DNA of 64,000 nucleotides from Curtobacterium sp. MCBD17_035 (GTDB taxonomy: Bacteria; Actinomycetota; Actinomycetes; Actinomycetales; Microbacteriaceae). The stretch's first letter is position 1, and each line of letters starts with the position of its first letter. Positions 35,021 through 44,378 of the stretch are shown piece after piece. A program made the position numbers and the translations under genes. The stretch is taken from contig NZ_CP126279.1 of the NCBI RefSeq assembly GCF_003234815.2, forward strand, positions 2,976,001 to 3,040,000, written 5' to 3'. The notes below the pieces were generated by a model. That model was not told the origin of the DNA, ran no database searches, and worked only from the letters and a program-made list of their open reading frames with translations.

Positions 35021-35863
35021 GTGACGTCCGAGGAACAGCGCGTGTGGGACCAGGCCCGCTGGCAGCGCATGAGCCAGTGGCCGCTCACGGTCGCCGCCGT
35101 GGCGTTCCTCGTGGCGTTCGCCGTCCAGGTGCTCGCGGACCTGCACGGCGCAGCCGCCCTGCCGTCGGATCTCGTCATCAACGCCACCTGGGTGATGTTC
35201 GCGGTCGACTACGTCGTCATGCTCGTCCTCGCGGAGCACCGCGGCCGGTGGTTCCGCCGCCACCTGCTCGACCTCGCGGCGATCGCCCTCCCGACGCTCC
35301 GCCCGCTGCGGCTCCTCCGCCTCGTGCAGCTGTTCCGGGTCCTGCAACGCACCACCGGCACGGCGGTCCGGGGCCGCGTCATCATCTACGTGACGGTGAC
35401 GACCGCGCTGCTCGTGTTCGTCGCGGCACTGGCGATGCTCGACGTCGAGCGCCACGCCCCGCACGCGACGATCACGGACTTCGGCGCCGCGATCTGGTGG
35501 GCGCTCGTCACGATCACCACGGTGGGCTACGGCGACGTCGTGCCGGTGACGCCCGAGGGCCGGTTGATCGCGGCCGCCGTGATGATCGGCGGCATCGCGC
35601 TCATCGGTGTCGTCACGGCGACCCTGGCGAGCTGGATCATCGACCAGGTCGGACGGCGCGACGAGGAGAGCCAGGCGGTGACCCAGCGGCAGGTCCGCGA
35701 GCTCGCCGCCGAGATCCGCGCGCTGCGCGCCGAACTCGCGGACGCCCGGACCGCACCGACCGCGGGAGTGGCCTCCGCAGCCACACCAGCAGCGACGGCA
35801 CCCGCCGCAGCCGCACCCGCACCGACCCCGCGGACGACGCCTCCGTCGGCGCAACCCCGGTGA
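35021..35863 (+). CDS. Voltage-gated-type potassium channel
   Basis: About 280-residue cation channel of the six-TM (Kv-like) family. Segments: TM near 22-42 (TVAAVAFLVAFAVQVLADL), TM VINATWVMFAVDYVVMLVL, an S4-like helix with regular Arg (LRPLRLLRLVQLFRVLQR), S5 IIYVTVTTALLVFVAALAM, a pore helix and K+ selectivity filter TTVGYGD, and S6 LIAAAVMIGGIALIGVVTA. A helical Arg/Glu stretch (QVRELAAEIRALRAELAD) may be a tetramerising coiled coil, then an Ala/Pro-rich tail. It ends only 15 bp from the convergent rlmB. Confidence 0.9.
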   Translation: MTSEEQRVWDQARWQRMSQWPLTVAAVAFLVAFAVQVLADLHGAAALPSDLVINATWVMFAVDYVVMLVLAEHRGRWFRRHLLDLAAIALPTLRPLRLLRLVQLFRVLQRTTGTAVRGRVIIYVTVTTALLVFVAALAMLDVERHAPHATITDFGAAIWWALVTITTVGYGDVVPVTPEGRLIAAAVMIGGIALIGVVTATLASWIIDQVGRRDEESQAVTQRQVRELAAEIRALRAELADARTAPTAGVASAATPAATAPAAAAPAPTPRTTPPSAQPR

Positions 35864-35878
35864 CGGCGGATCCGAGCG

Positions 35879-36892
35879 TCAGGCCCCTCGACGGCGGCGG
35901 GCGATCTCCCACAGGGTGACGCTCGCGGCGATCCCGGCGTTGAGCGACTCCGTGGCGCTCGAGATCGGGATCGACACGACAGCGTCGCACGTGTCCGTGA
36001 CGAGCCGCGACAGGCCCTTGCCCTCGCTCCCGACGACGATGACGATCGGCCGGTCGGCGAGTTCGAGTTCGTCGAGCTGCACGTCGCCGTCACCGTCGAG
36101 TCCGAGCACGAACAGCCCGCGCTGCTGCAGGGCCTTGAGCGTCTGCGTGAGGTTCGGCGCCATCGCCACGGGGATGCGCGCCGCGGCACCGGCCGAGGTC
36201 TTCCACGCCGAGGCCGTGACGCCGACCGAACGGCGCTGCGGCACGATGACACCGTGGCCGCCGAACGCAGCCGTGGACCGGATGATCGCCCCAAGGTTCC
36301 GGGGGTCCGTCACGCCGTCGAGTGCCACGAGCAACGGCACCTGGTCGCGACGCTCGGCCGCGTCGACGAGGTCGTCCGCGTGGGCGTACTCGTACGGCGG
36401 CACCTTGAGCGCGACACCCTGGTGCACCGCGTCGTGGCCCGAGATGCGGTCGAGCTCGGGCCGCATGACCTCGAGCACCGGCACACCGCGGTGCGTCGCG
36501 AGCGCCAGGATCTCCTTGACGCGGTCGTCGACCTCGATCCGGGCGGCGACGTAGAGCGTGCTCGCCGGGATCCGCGCGCGGAGCGCCTCGAGCACGGAGT
36601 TGCGCCCGGTCACGAGCTCCGACTCGTCACCCGACCGCCGCGGTGCCGGCCGGGAGGCCCGGGGCTGCGGCGCGCTCGACGCACCGTGCCGCTGACGGGC
36701 GGTCTCGAGCCGTTCCTGCGCGGCTTTGCGCTTGCCCGCGGGGTGGTACGGCCGATCCTCGGCCTTCGGGGTGGGGCCACGCCCCTCGAGCGCCTGGCGC
36801 CCCTGCCCGCCCGAACCGACCTGCTTGTTGCCGGTGCGGCCGGAGCGGACGGCGCCCGGACGGCCCTTGCGCTTGCCGGAGGTGTTCTTCAC
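35879..36892 (-). CDS. rlmB: 23S rRNA (guanosine-2'-O)-methyltransferase RlmB (SpoU/TrmH family)
   Basis: SPOUT-fold SAM-dependent RNA methyltransferase, 337 residues. The basic N-terminal tail ([20 protein letters not shown] is the actinobacterial hallmark) precedes an L30e-like substrate domain ([13 protein letters not shown]) and the catalytic domain with [30 protein letters not shown] and [17 protein letters not shown] (in parts: [11 protein letters not shown]). GTG at 36892 has GGAG six bases upstream and overlaps the cysS stop codon (GTGA), so translation is coupled to cysS. A GGCCGGGAGGC word lies in the tail region at 36648. Confidence 0.92.
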   Translation of the reverse strand: MKNTSGKRKGRPGAVRSGRTGNKQVGSGGQGRQALEGRGPTPKAEDRPYHPAGKRKAAQERLETARQRHGASSAPQPRASRPAPRRSGDESELVTGRNSVLEALRARIPASTLYVAARIEVDDRVKEILALATHRGVPVLEVMRPELDRISGHDAVHQGVALKVPPYEYAHADDLVDAAERRDQVPLLVALDGVTDPRNLGAIIRSTAAFGGHGVIVPQRRSVGVTASAWKTSAGAAARIPVAMAPNLTQTLKALQQRGLFVLGLDGDGDVQLDELELADRPIVIVVGSEGKGLSRLVTDTCDAVVSIPISSATESLNAGIAASVTLWEIARRRRGA

Positions 36893-38304
36893 GCGATGCT
36901 CCAATGGGTTCCGGAGGGGGTGTCCTCGATCGTGATGCCGGCGGCGGCGAGGTCGTCGCGCACGCGGTCCGCCGTGGCGAAGTCGCGGGCGGCACGGGCA
37001 GTGGTGCGCTCGGCGACGAGCCGCTCGACGAGTTGGGCGAGCGGACCGGCGGCGCGGTCCGAGGCCTCGGGGCCGGCGGACCAGGTGTCGGCGAGCGGGT
37101 CGATCCCGAGCACCTCGACCATGGCCGTGACCTGCTGGTGGGCGGCGCCGAGCGCGGCGATGTCGTCGGCGTCGAGCGCGGCGTTGCCGGCCCGGACCGT
37201 CTCGTGGAGCACCGCGAGGGCCTGCGGAACGGCGAGGTCGTCGTCCATCGCGGCGGCGAACGCGTCGGGGACGACGGCGGCCACGCGCACGGGCTCGTCC
37301 ACGAGGCGCCGGCGGGCACGCGACAGGAACCCGGCGATGCGCTCGAACGCCGCCTCGGCCTCGGCGAGGGAGCCCTCGTGGTGGTCGATCGTCGAGCGGT
37401 AGTGCGCCGACGCCAGGAAGTACCGCACCACGACGGGGCGCGCGGCCGCGAGGAAGTCCGCCGCGAAGATCGAGTTGCCGAGCGACTTCGACATCTTCTG
37501 GCCGTCGACCGTGACGAGGCCGTTGTGCAGCCAGTAGGTGGCGAAGGCGTCACCGGCCGCCGTCGACTGCGCGAGTTCGTTCTCGTGGTGCGGGAAGCGC
37601 AGGTCGAGGCCGCCCCCGTGGATGTCGAACGCCGCACCCAGGTACCGCCGGGACATCGCGGAACACTCGATGTGCCAGCCCGGTCGCCCCGCACCCCAGG
37701 GGGACGGCCAGGATGCGGATGCGGGCTCGCCCGCCTTCGTGCCCTTCCAGAGGGCGAAGTCACGCGGGTCGCGCTTGCCCCGCGGATCGGCATCGGTGGC
37801 GTCCACCATGTCGTCGCGACGCTGGTGCGTCAGCGCTCCGTAGTCCGGCCAGCTCGCCGTGTCGAAGTAGACGTCGCCCGAGTCGTCCGCCGCGGGGTAG
37901 GCGTGGCCCCGCTCGACCAGGCGGGCGATGATCGCCTGCATCTCGGACACGCTCGCGGTGGCCCGCGGTTCGTAGGTCGGGGGGAGGATCCCGAGCGCCC
38001 GGTAGCCGGCCGCGAACTCGAGCTCGAACCGGTAGGCGCGGGCCCACCACTCCTCGCCGGACCCGGCCGCGAGGTCGAGGATCTTGTCGTCGATGTCCGT
38101 GACGTTCCGGACGAGCGTGACCTCGTACCCACGGTGCACGAGCCACCGCCGCCAGAGGTCGTAGACCAGCGCCGAACGGAGGTGCCCGATGTGCGGGGAG
38201 GACTGCACCGTCGGACCGCAGACGTACATGCCCACGTGGCCGTCGGTCAGCGGCGTGAAGGGGACGACCTCCCCCGCGCGGGAGTCGTACAGGCGAACGG
38301 TCAC
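36889..38304 (-). CDS. cysS: Cysteinyl-tRNA synthetase
   Basis: Class I aminoacyl-tRNA synthetase charging tRNA-Cys; 471 residues, normal length. Zinc Cys in [13 protein letters not shown] motif as [13 protein letters not shown] with further zinc ligands, HHENELAQS and the KMSKS loop [11 protein letters not shown] are present. GTG at 38304 ([12 protein letters not shown]) is supported by a TAGTCT box seven bases upstream. It is not the mycothiol ligase MshC, which lacks this C-terminal domain and length. It lies in the conserved carD-ispDF-cysS-rlmB order. Confidence 0.95.
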   Translation of the reverse strand: MTVRLYDSRAGEVVPFTPLTDGHVGMYVCGPTVQSSPHIGHLRSALVYDLWRRWLVHRGYEVTLVRNVTDIDDKILDLAAGSGEEWWARAYRFELEFAAGYRALGILPPTYEPRATASVSEMQAIIARLVERGHAYPAADDSGDVYFDTASWPDYGALTHQRRDDMVDATDADPRGKRDPRDFALWKGTKAGEPASASWPSPWGAGRPGWHIECSAMSRRYLGAAFDIHGGGLDLRFPHHENELAQSTAAGDAFATYWLHNGLVTVDGQKMSKSLGNSIFAADFLAAARPVVVRYFLASAHYRSTIDHHEGSLAEAEAAFERIAGFLSRARRRLVDEPVRVAAVVPDAFAAAMDDDLAVPQALAVLHETVRAGNAALDADDIAALGAAHQQVTAMVEVLGIDPLADTWSAGPEASDRAAGPLAQLVERLVAERTTARAARDFATADRVRDDLAAAGITIEDTPSGTHWSIA

Positions 38305-38311
38305 GGCCTCA

Positions 38312-38317
38312 AGACTA
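38312..38317 (-). promoter_or_regulatory. -10 box of cysS (leaderless)
   Basis: Minus strand TAGTCT ends seven bases before the GTG at 38304, inside the 35-bp gap after ispDF. Confidence 0.45.
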
Positions 38318-38339
38318 TGGGGTCGTCCGTCCGCGTGAC

Positions 38340-39653
38340 TCAGTCGACGGCCGCCGTGTGGACGGTGTCGGCACCCGTCGCCCTGTGCACGAGCGCCGTG
38401 GCGATGGCGGCGAGCCCCTCGCCCCGGCCCGTGAACCCGAGGCCGTCGGTGGTCGTCCCGGACACCGCGACCGGCACACCGACGACCGCCGCGAGTGCGT
38501 CCTGCATCTCCTCGCGCCGGGCACCGATCCGCGGCCGGTTCCCGATGACCTGCACGCTGACGCTCGTCGGCACCCAACCGGCCTCGGCCAGGAGCGCCAC
38601 CGTCCCCTGCAGGAACACGGTCCCCGACGCGCCGGCGTAGCGGGGATCGTCGGTCCCGAACCGACCGCCGATGTCCCCGAGCCCGGCGGCGGACAACAGG
38701 GCGTCGCACACCGCGTGCGCCACGGCGTCCCCGTCACTGTGGCCCGCGAGCCCGGGCTCATCCGGGAACGCGAGCAACCCGACCCGGCACGGCACTGCGG
38801 CGTCGAACGCGTGGACGTCGACACCCAGCCCGACGCGCGCCGCCACCGGCACCCCGGCCGGGAGGCCCGGACCAGGCGAATCCGACGGCCGCCGGTCCGC
38901 CCCGCGGTCGGCGACCACGGCCTCCGCGCGACGGAGGTCCCAGGCGGTCGTGATCTTGAAGGCGTCCGCGTCACCCGCCACCACGTGCACCACGCCGCCC
39001 GCGGCCTGGAACACCCCGGCGTCGTCGGTCTCGGAGCGGGCGGCGGACGCGTACGCGGCCCGGAGTGCTTCGAGCGGGAACCCCTGGGGCGTCTGCACAC
39101 CGACGAGTGCGGCTCGGTCCACGGTCTCGACGACGACGGCGCCGTCATCGGGACCGAGGACGTCGACGCGCTTCACGGTGTCCGTCACCGGGAGCGCCGG
39201 GACGACCCCCGCGCCCGTGGTCCGCACGGCCTGGAACACCCGCTCGACCTGGTCGGCCGGGGTGAGGCACCGGGCGGCGTCGTGGACGAGCACCGAGGCG
39301 ACGGAGTCCGGCAGGGCTGCCAGGCCGGCCTCGACGGACGCGTGGCGATCGGGGCCTCCCGGCACGACCGCCGTGTGGCCGACCGCCGGTCCGGCGACGT
39401 CGGCGACGAGGGCACGGCACTCGTCGAGCCGCTCGACGGGAGCGACGACCACGACGAACGTGGGCTCGGCGAGCGTGAACAGCGGTTCGAGCGCCCGCTC
39501 GAGCATCCGACGGCCGGCGACCGGCACGAACGCCTTCGGGACGCCGAACCCGAGCCGGGTCCCCGAACCCGCCGCGACCACGACGACCGCGCGCACGGCG
39601 ACGGCGCCGACGTCATGGGACGTCGGCGCCGTCGTGGGTGACCGGTGGGTCAC
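38340..39653 (-). CDS. ispDF: Bifunctional IspD/IspF (MEP cytidylyltransferase / MEcPP synthase)
   Basis: Two non-consecutive steps of the MEP isoprenoid pathway in one polypeptide. N-terminal Isp[32 protein letters not shown] and VQTPQGF with DDAGVF. C-terminal IspF from about residue 280: [10 protein letters not shown] (metal Asp/His), [31 protein letters not shown] and [10 protein letters not shown]. The linker holds a GGCCGGGAGGC word (38866). GTG at 39653 lies 8 bp after carD, but a perfect 16-bp hairpin (39599-39634) falls in the first codons; a GTG at 39596, right before the conserved RAVVVVAAG, is an alternative start. Confidence 0.93.
   Translation of the reverse strand: MTHRSPTTAPTSHDVGAVAVRAVVVVAAGSGTRLGFGVPKAFVPVAGRRMLERALEPLFTLAEPTFVVVVAPVERLDECRALVADVAGPAVGHTAVVPGGPDRHASVEAGLAALPDSVASVLVHDAARCLTPADQVERVFQAVRTTGAGVVPALPVTDTVKRVDVLGPDDGAVVVETVDRAALVGVQTPQGFPLEALRAAYASAARSETDDAGVFQAAGGVVHVVAGDADAFKITTAWDLRRAEAVVADRGADRRPSDSPGPGLPAGVPVAARVGLGVDVHAFDAAVPCRVGLLAFPDEPGLAGHSDGDAVAHAVCDALLSAAGLGDIGGRFGTDDPRYAGASGTVFLQGTVALLAEAGWVPTSVSVQVIGNRPRIGARREEMQDALAAVVGVPVAVSGTTTDGLGFTGRGEGLAAIATALVHRATGADTVHTAAVD
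39599..39634 (-). terminator. Perfect hairpin at the carD/ispDF junction
   Basis: CGACGGCGCCGACGTC / GACGTCGGCGCCGTCG with a four-base ATGG loop. Either a terminator or attenuator behind carD, or part of an extended ispDF coding sequence. Confidence 0.5.
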
Positions 39654-39660
39654 GGATGCG

Positions 39661-40143
39661 TCAGGAGGCGAGGACCTCGTCGAGGACGGTCGAGGCCTGG
39701 TCCTCGTCGGTCTTCTCGGCGAGGGCGAGCTCGGAGATCAGGATCTGACGGGCCTTGGCGAGCATGCGCTTCTCGCCGGCGGAGAGACCGCGGTCCTGGT
39801 CGCGGCGCCAGAGGTCGCGGACGACCTCGGAGACCTTGATGACGTCACCCGAGGCGAGCTTCTCGAGGTTCGCCTTGTACCGGCGCGACCAGTTCGTCGG
39901 CTCCTCGGTGAACGGGGCGCGCAGGACCTCGAACACGCGGTCCAGGCCCTCTTTGCCGATGACGTCACGGACACCGACGAGGTCGACGTTGTCCGCCGGC
40001 ACCTCGATCGTCAGGTCACCCTGGGTGACACGCAGCTTGAGGTAGACCTTCTCCTCGCCCTTGATGATCCGCGTCTTGACTTCAGAGATGGTTGCCGCCC
40101 CGTGGTGGGGGTAGACGACGGTTTCGCCGACCTCGAATTGCAT
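39661..40143 (-). CDS. carD: CarD-family RNA polymerase-binding regulator
   Basis: Global regulator that binds the RNA polymerase beta subunit and stabilises open promoter complexes. 160 residues: RNAP-interaction domain [19 protein letters not shown] ... [19 protein letters not shown], then the helical DNA-binding domain with [17 protein letters not shown] and the promoter-wedging Trp in [20 protein letters not shown] (in parts). ATG at 40143 is followed downstream by ispDF. The upstream DNA is unusually A/T-rich and holds a TAAACT -10 box (minus strand, about 40 bases before the ATG), indicating a strong promoter. Confidence 0.96.
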   Translation of the reverse strand: MQFEVGETVVYPHHGAATISEVKTRIIKGEEKVYLKLRVTQGDLTIEVPADNVDLVGVRDVIGKEGLDRVFEVLRAPFTEEPTNWSRRYKANLEKLASGDVIKVSEVVRDLWRRDQDRGLSAGEKRMLAKARQILISELALAEKTDEDQASTVLDEVLAS

Positions 40144-40384
40144 GTGTTGAGCTCCGTTCCGAGACCTTCAGTTTACCACAAGCATTTGTCGAGTAATGGG
40201 CGGCCGGTGGGGCTGCGCGGGCAGTGCCTCCGCCCATCGCTAGGATGGGGCGGGTCGCCGTGGGCCCGCTGCGATCCGGTGTCGCGCGGGTCGCTGACAG
40301 CGGCCCCAGCCGCACCGCGCCAAGCTCGGATGCGTCCATGACGGCTGTCCCACCGGTCAAGCATCGTGACTCCTGGAGGAAAGT

Positions 40385-40920
40385 GTGAGAGCTCGGGTTC
40401 TCGTGTCCATCGCCGTGGCGGCGTCCATAGCCGTCGGGACCGCCGGCTGCGAGTTCCTCACCGAGGCCGGCACCACCAAGGGGTACAACGCGAGTGACGG
40501 CGTGAGCACCTCCGTCGGTGCCGTCGACGTGCGCAACGCCCTCCTCCTCACCAAGAACGGCAAGCGGGCACGGCTCGTCGCGTCGCTCGTGAACAACGCG
40601 GACAGCAAGCGCACCGTGACGATCGAGCCGAAGGACCACGCGGGGCAGTCCGTGACCGTCGTCATCCCGGGCAACTCCTCGGTGGACCTCGGCAGCACGA
40701 GCCCCACCGCGCAGGAGGTCGTGTTCCCGAAGCTCGACTCGAAGGCCGGCTCGCTGGCCCGCGTCTACTTCACCTACTCCGGCGCCTCGGGCAAGTCGAT
40801 CTCGGTCCCCGTGCTGAACGGCGCGATGGAGGAGTACCGCACGCTCCTGCCCACCCCGCAGCAGTCGCAGACCCCACCCTCACGCCGACGCCGACCTCGA
40901 CGGCCACGCCGGTCGGCTGA
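40385..40920 (+). pseudogene. Lipoprotein gene with an apparent one-base frameshift near its 3' end
   Basis: GTG at 40385 follows GGAGGAAA. The N-terminus is a lipoprotein signal with lipobox TAGC (Cys near residue 21), then about 140 residues of a beta-rich domain (VDVRNALLLTKNGKRARLVASL, in part; VTIEPKDHAGQSVTVVIP; SISVPVLNG). Close to the C-terminus the frame changes from QQSQTPP into an Arg-rich run. Shifting by one base near 40872-40877 restores TLTPTPTSTATPVG and a stop at 40918, the kind of Pro/Thr tail expected. Without the shift the frame runs on antisense to regX3 as far as 41995. It is a one-base deletion or a sequencing error; the body is otherwise intact. Confidence 0.75.
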
Positions 40921-40944
40921 CGGTCCGACGTCCCGCAGCACCGA

Positions 40945-40976
40945 CGGCGCCTCCGACCTCCGGGTCGGGGGCGCCG
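40945..40976 (+). terminator. Terminator of lipoprotein gene
   Basis: 14-bp stem CGGCGCCTCCGACC / GGTCGGGGGCGCCG with a TCCG tetraloop, 24 bases after the restored stop codon at 40920. Confidence 0.75.
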
Positions 40977-41055
40977 CGTCGTCCGCCCCGCCGAACGGGG
41001 ACCGGATCGGACCGGGCCGCCGCGCAGGCAGCGCCGCGCAGGCAGCGCCGCGCGC

Positions 41056-41097
41056 GGCCGGGAGGCGCGGGTCGGGCCCGCACCGTCCCTCCCGGCC
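41056..41097 (-). terminator. Inverted GGCCGGGAGG pair after regX3
   Basis: GGCCGGGAGGC (41056-41066) faces CCCTCCCGGCC (41087-41097), directly behind the regX3 stop at 41111. Confidence 0.6.
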
Positions 41098-41110
41098 GGC
41101 GACCGGCGGA

Positions 41111-41791
41111 TCAGGCCTCGATGCGGTAGCCGAGCCCGCGCACGGTGACGAGCACCTCGGGCACGGACGGCGTCCGCTCGATCTTCGAGCGGATCCGCTT
41201 GATGTGCACGTCGAGGGTCTTCGTGTCCCCGAAGTAGTCGGACCCCCACACGCGGTCGATGAGCTGACCGCGGGTCAGGACGCGCCCGGCATTCCGGAGG
41301 AGCAGCTCGAGGAGCTCGAACTCCTTGAGCGGCATCGGCGTCTCGGCGCCGTCCACGGTGACCGTGTGCCGCTCGACGTCCATCCGGATGGCGCCCACCT
41401 GCAGCACGCCGCTGTCCGCCTGGTCGTCGTCGACGCGGCGCCGGAGCACCGCGCGGATCCGGGCCAGGAGCTCGCGGGTCGAGTACGGCTTCGTGACGTA
41501 GTCGTCGGCACCGAGCTCGAGGCCCACGACGACGTCCACCTCGGAGTCCTTCGCCGTGAGCATGATGATCGGCACGTTCGACCGCGTCCGGATCTGTCGG
41601 CAGACCTCGGTGCCGGGCAGCCCCGGGAGCATGAGGTCGAGGAGCACGAGGTCCGGCGTCACGGCGTCGAACTGCGCGAGTGCGGCGACGCCGTCGGCGG
41701 CCACGGTGGTCTCGTAGCCCTCGCGCTGCAGCAGGAAGCTCAGGGGGTCGCTCAGGGCGGGTTCGTCGTCGACGATGAGGATGTGGGTCAC
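41111..41791 (-). CDS. regX3: Phosphate-responsive response regulator RegX3
   Basis: 226-residue OmpR-type regulator that in actinobacteria activates phosphate-starvation genes. Receiver: DDEP acidic pair, Asp52 in LVLLDLMLPG, Thr in IIMLTAKDS, Lys in VTKPYS. The DNA-binding winged helix has PLKEFELLELLLRNAGRVLTR and TLDVHIKRIRSKIE ... VRGLGYRI. Assignment to RegX3 rests on the SenX3 kinase directly upstream (overlapping by four bases) and divergent phoU. Its targets are likely the GTTCACC repeat sites found in this window. Confidence 0.93.
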   Translation of the reverse strand: MTHILIVDDEPALSDPLSFLLQREGYETTVAADGVAALAQFDAVTPDLVLLDLMLPGLPGTEVCRQIRTRSNVPIIMLTAKDSEVDVVVGLELGADDYVTKPYSTRELLARIRAVLRRRVDDDQADSGVLQVGAIRMDVERHTVTVDGAETPMPLKEFELLELLLRNAGRVLTRGQLIDRVWGSDYFGDTKTLDVHIKRIRSKIERTPSVPEVLVTVRGLGYRIEA

Positions 41792-42951
41792 GATTGCTGC
41801 TCTTCCAGGTGCTCTTCGAGGGCTGAGGTGAGTTCGGGGTCGGCTTCCGGGATCCGGATGGTGAACGTCGATCCGCGGCCGGGCTGGGACCAGACGCGGA
41901 CGTCGCCGCCGTGGTTCGCGACGATGTGCTTGACGATCGCGAGCCCGAGGCCCGTGCCGCCGGTCGCCCGGGACCGCGCAGGATCGACCCGGTAGAACCG
42001 CTCGAACACGCGGTCCAGGTCGACCTCCGGGATCCCGACCCCCTGATCGGTGACGGTGATCTCGACGAAGCCGTCCGCCCGCCGCACGCCGAGTCCGACG
42101 CGGGTGTGGTCCGGTGAGTACTTGACCGCGTTCGCGACGAGGTTCGAGACCGCGACCTGGAGCAGCGCCGCGTCGCCCATGACCCGGAGCTTCGACTTCT
42201 TGGCGCGGACGATCTGGATGTCGCGGCTCGCGGCGACGACCGAGTTCGCGTCGATCGCAGCCTGCACGATGCCGTCCACGGCGACCTCCTCGCTCGTCTC
42301 GACGACGTCGAGCGACTGCAGCCGGGACAGCTCGATGATGTCCTTCGTCAGTGCGCCGAGCCGCTCGGACTCGGTCACGAGCTGGGCGGCGAACCGGCGG
42401 ACGTGCTCCGGGTCGTCCGCCGCCGCGACGAGGGTCTCGGCGAGCAGGCCGATCGCACCGATCGGGGTCTTGAGCTCGTGGGAGATGTTCGCGACGAAGT
42501 CACGACGGACCTCGTCGATCCGTCGACTCTCGGTGAGGTCGTCGGCGGTGAGCAGCACGTACCGGTTCCCGAGCAACGCCGCGCGGAACCCGAGGTACCC
42601 GACCGCGTCGCGGCTCCCCCGGGTCAGCTCGAGGTCCTCGGTCGCGTTCTCGCCACTGCGGCGCACCCGGTCCACGAGGTCGACGAGCTCGTCGTGCACG
42701 AGCCGCCGCCGCACGACGAGGCCCACGACGAGCGCCTGCGGCGAGGCCGCGACCACCGTGTTCGACGGGTCGACGACCACCGCGGGGTTGTGCATCGTCG
42801 CGATCACCGCCGCGACGCCGTCCGGCAGGTGCCGCTCGGCGACGTCGGCCGCCCGGGCGGTGCGCTCCGCCGCGATCACCAACACCACGACGCCCGCACC
42901 GAACACACCGCCGAGGAGCATCGACAGTGGCACGAGCCACGCGTTGTCCAT
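41788..42951 (-). CDS. senX3: Phosphate sensor histidine kinase SenX3
   Basis: 387-residue membrane kinase. One clear N-terminal TM helix (PLSMLLGGVFGAGVVVLVIA), a PAS-like region (NPAVVVDPSNTVVAASPQAL), H-box NISHELKTPIGAIGLL, N-box NLVANAVKYSPDH, DQGVGIP, FERFYRVDPARSRATGGTGLGLAIV (in parts). It phosphorylates RegX3 and is held inactive when PhoU and the Pst system are saturated with phosphate (known from mycobacteria). A TACACT box seven bases before the ATG indicates leaderless transcription, overlapping the PHO-box region shared with phoU. Confidence 0.93.
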   Translation of the reverse strand: MDNAWLVPLSMLLGGVFGAGVVVLVIAAERTARAADVAERHLPDGVAAVIATMHNPAVVVDPSNTVVAASPQALVVGLVVRRRLVHDELVDLVDRVRRSGENATEDLELTRGSRDAVGYLGFRAALLGNRYVLLTADDLTESRRIDEVRRDFVANISHELKTPIGAIGLLAETLVAAADDPEHVRRFAAQLVTESERLGALTKDIIELSRLQSLDVVETSEEVAVDGIVQAAIDANSVVAASRDIQIVRAKKSKLRVMGDAALLQVAVSNLVANAVKYSPDHTRVGLGVRRADGFVEITVTDQGVGIPEVDLDRVFERFYRVDPARSRATGGTGLGLAIVKHIVANHGGDVRVWSQPGRGSTFTIRIPEADPELTSALEEHLEEQQS

Positions 42952-42958
42952 GGACGCC

Positions 42959-42964
42959 AGTGTA
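42959..42964 (-). promoter_or_regulatory. -10 box of senX3 (leaderless)
   Basis: Minus strand TACACT ends seven bases before the senX3 ATG at 42951. Confidence 0.5.
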
Positions 42965-43023
42965 AGGACGGACGCGCACCCCTCCAGCCCCGGTGCACGG
43001 AGGACCGGGGGTGCCGCGACGAC

Positions 43024-43056
43024 CGTTCAGTCGGCCGTCACCGTCCGTTCACCTGG
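43024..43056. promoter_or_regulatory. PHO box (RegX3 site) between senX3 and phoU
   Basis: Three 11-base direct units CGTTCAGTCGG, CCGTCACCGTC, CGTTCACCTGG in perfect register. 11-nt-period GTTCACC repeats are the known binding pattern of PhoP/RegX3-type regulators, so the cluster is probably autoregulated. Confidence 0.75.
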
Positions 43057-43124
43057 ACGGCCGACACTGTTCGGGCATCCGCCGACGATGCACCAGGTGA
43101 GATGTGCCGACGGAAGGGCTCATG

Positions 43125-43781
43125 ATGCGCGAAGTGTTCCAGCAGGAGCTCCAGGACGTCCAGGAGCGGCTCGCCGAGATCGCCGCGCTCGTGGCGACCG
43201 CGATCGACCGCGCGACCACGGCGTTCAACGACTCGGACGTCGCGCTCGCCGAGCAGGTGATCGCCGACGACGCGAAGATCGACCACGCCGCCCAGTCGCT
43301 CGACGAGCTCGCGATCGACATCCTGGCCCGCCAGGCCCCCGTCGCCCGCGACCTCCGGACCGTCGTCAGTGCGCTCCGCATCAGCGCCTCGCTCGAGCGC
43401 ATGGGCGACATGGCCGAGCACATCGCGCAGCTCGCCCGCTACCGCTTCCCGGAGAAGGTCGTCCCGAAGAGCCTCCGCTCCACGTTCCGCGACATGGGTG
43501 CCCTCGACGTCGCGATGGCCGACAAGCTCGCGCGGCTGCTCCTGACCGAGGACGTCACCCTCGCCGAGGAGATCCGTGACGAGGACGACCGGGTCGACGA
43601 GCTGCACGCCAGCGTGTTCGACGCCGTGCTCGGGGAGACCTGGAAGGGCGCGACGATCGACACGGTCGACGCGACCCTCGCCAGCCGGTACCACGAGCGC
43701 TTCGCCGACCACGCCGTGTCCATCGCCAAGAAGGTGCAGTACCTGGCGACCGGCGACTGGGTGGGCGCGGCGGCCGAGTAG
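43125..43781 (+). CDS. phoU: Phosphate signalling regulator PhoU
   Basis: 218-residue all-helical protein that couples the Pst transporter to SenX3. Two PhoU repeats are visible, each with the metal-binding EXXXD-type motif (VIADDAKIDHAAQSLDELAID in part, then EEIRDEDDRVDELHASVFD in part), and RIADHAVSIAKKVQYLATGDW-like end (FADHAVSIAKK). Two successive ATG codons (43122, 43125) follow GGAAGGG; I chose the second. Divergent from senX3/regX3, the order known from mycobacteria. Confidence 0.95.
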   Translation: MREVFQQELQDVQERLAEIAALVATAIDRATTAFNDSDVALAEQVIADDAKIDHAAQSLDELAIDILARQAPVARDLRTVVSALRISASLERMGDMAEHIAQLARYRFPEKVVPKSLRSTFRDMGALDVAMADKLARLLLTEDVTLAEEIRDEDDRVDELHASVFDAVLGETWKGATIDTVDATLASRYHERFADHAVSIAKKVQYLATGDWVGAAAE

Positions 43782-43829
43782 CCGGACCCGCCGGGCCGAT
43801 GGCCGACCCGGCTCTGCGAGGATGGTCGT

Positions 43830-44372
43830 ATGGCTGCCGTCGCGATCCTCGTCAACGGACTCCCGGGATCGGGCAAGACCACGCTCGCGGCCGGCCTGGC
43901 CGAGGTGCTCGGATGCCCGCTCCTGTCGAAGGACGCCGTCAAGGAACCGCTCGCCGACATCGCGGGCCCGATGATCACGTCGCGTGCACTGGGCGGCGTC
44001 GCGATGGACACCGTCTGGGGCATGGCCGCGGCGGTCGAAGCCGGCGTCGTGCTCGACGCGGTGTGGCTCCGGACGCGTGATCGGGAGCACCTCGTGACGG
44101 GGCTGGCGCGCGCCGGGTCCCCGCGGTTCGTCGAGGTCTGGTGCGACGTCGACCGGACGGTCGCCGAGGAACGCCTGCGCGACCGGTACGACCCGGGCTC
44201 GCCCCTGCGGCACCCCACGCACGGCGATCTGGAGGACGTGCTCGCCTTCTGGGACGAGCACGCGGCCGCCGCGGGGCCGGTCGGGCTCGGGCCCGTCGTG
44301 CGGGTCGACACCGGCGCGGCCCTCGACGTCGCGCAACTGGTGCTGGAGATCAGCCGGCACTTCGGCGCCTGA
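43830..44372 (+). CDS. P-loop kinase (AAA/zeta-toxin-like), function unknown
   Basis: 180-residue single-domain P-loop protein: Walker A GLPGSGKTTLA, a substrate/lid region (LLSKDAVKEPLADI), strand VVLDAVWLR, LEVWCDVD-like strand (FVEVWCDVDRTVAEERLRDR, in part) and a lid Arg cluster. The layout is that of small-molecule kinases such as chloramphenicol phosphotransferase or gluconate kinase relatives; substrate unknown. A GAGGAT box lies six bases before the ATG. The gene ends in a long hairpin shared with gpmA. Confidence 0.75.
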   Translation: MAAVAILVNGLPGSGKTTLAAGLAEVLGCPLLSKDAVKEPLADIAGPMITSRALGGVAMDTVWGMAAAVEAGVVLDAVWLRTRDREHLVTGLARAGSPRFVEVWCDVDRTVAEERLRDRYDPGSPLRHPTHGDLEDVLAFWDEHAAAAGPVGLGPVVRVDTGAALDVAQLVLEISRHFGA

Positions 44373-44378
44373 AGAGGG

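Noticed and set aside
40385-41995. Single 536-residue reading frame on the plus strand
   Set aside because: Beyond about 40877 it is antisense to regX3 and senX3, Arg/His/Val-rich, and appears only because of a one-base shift; the real lipoprotein ends at 40920.
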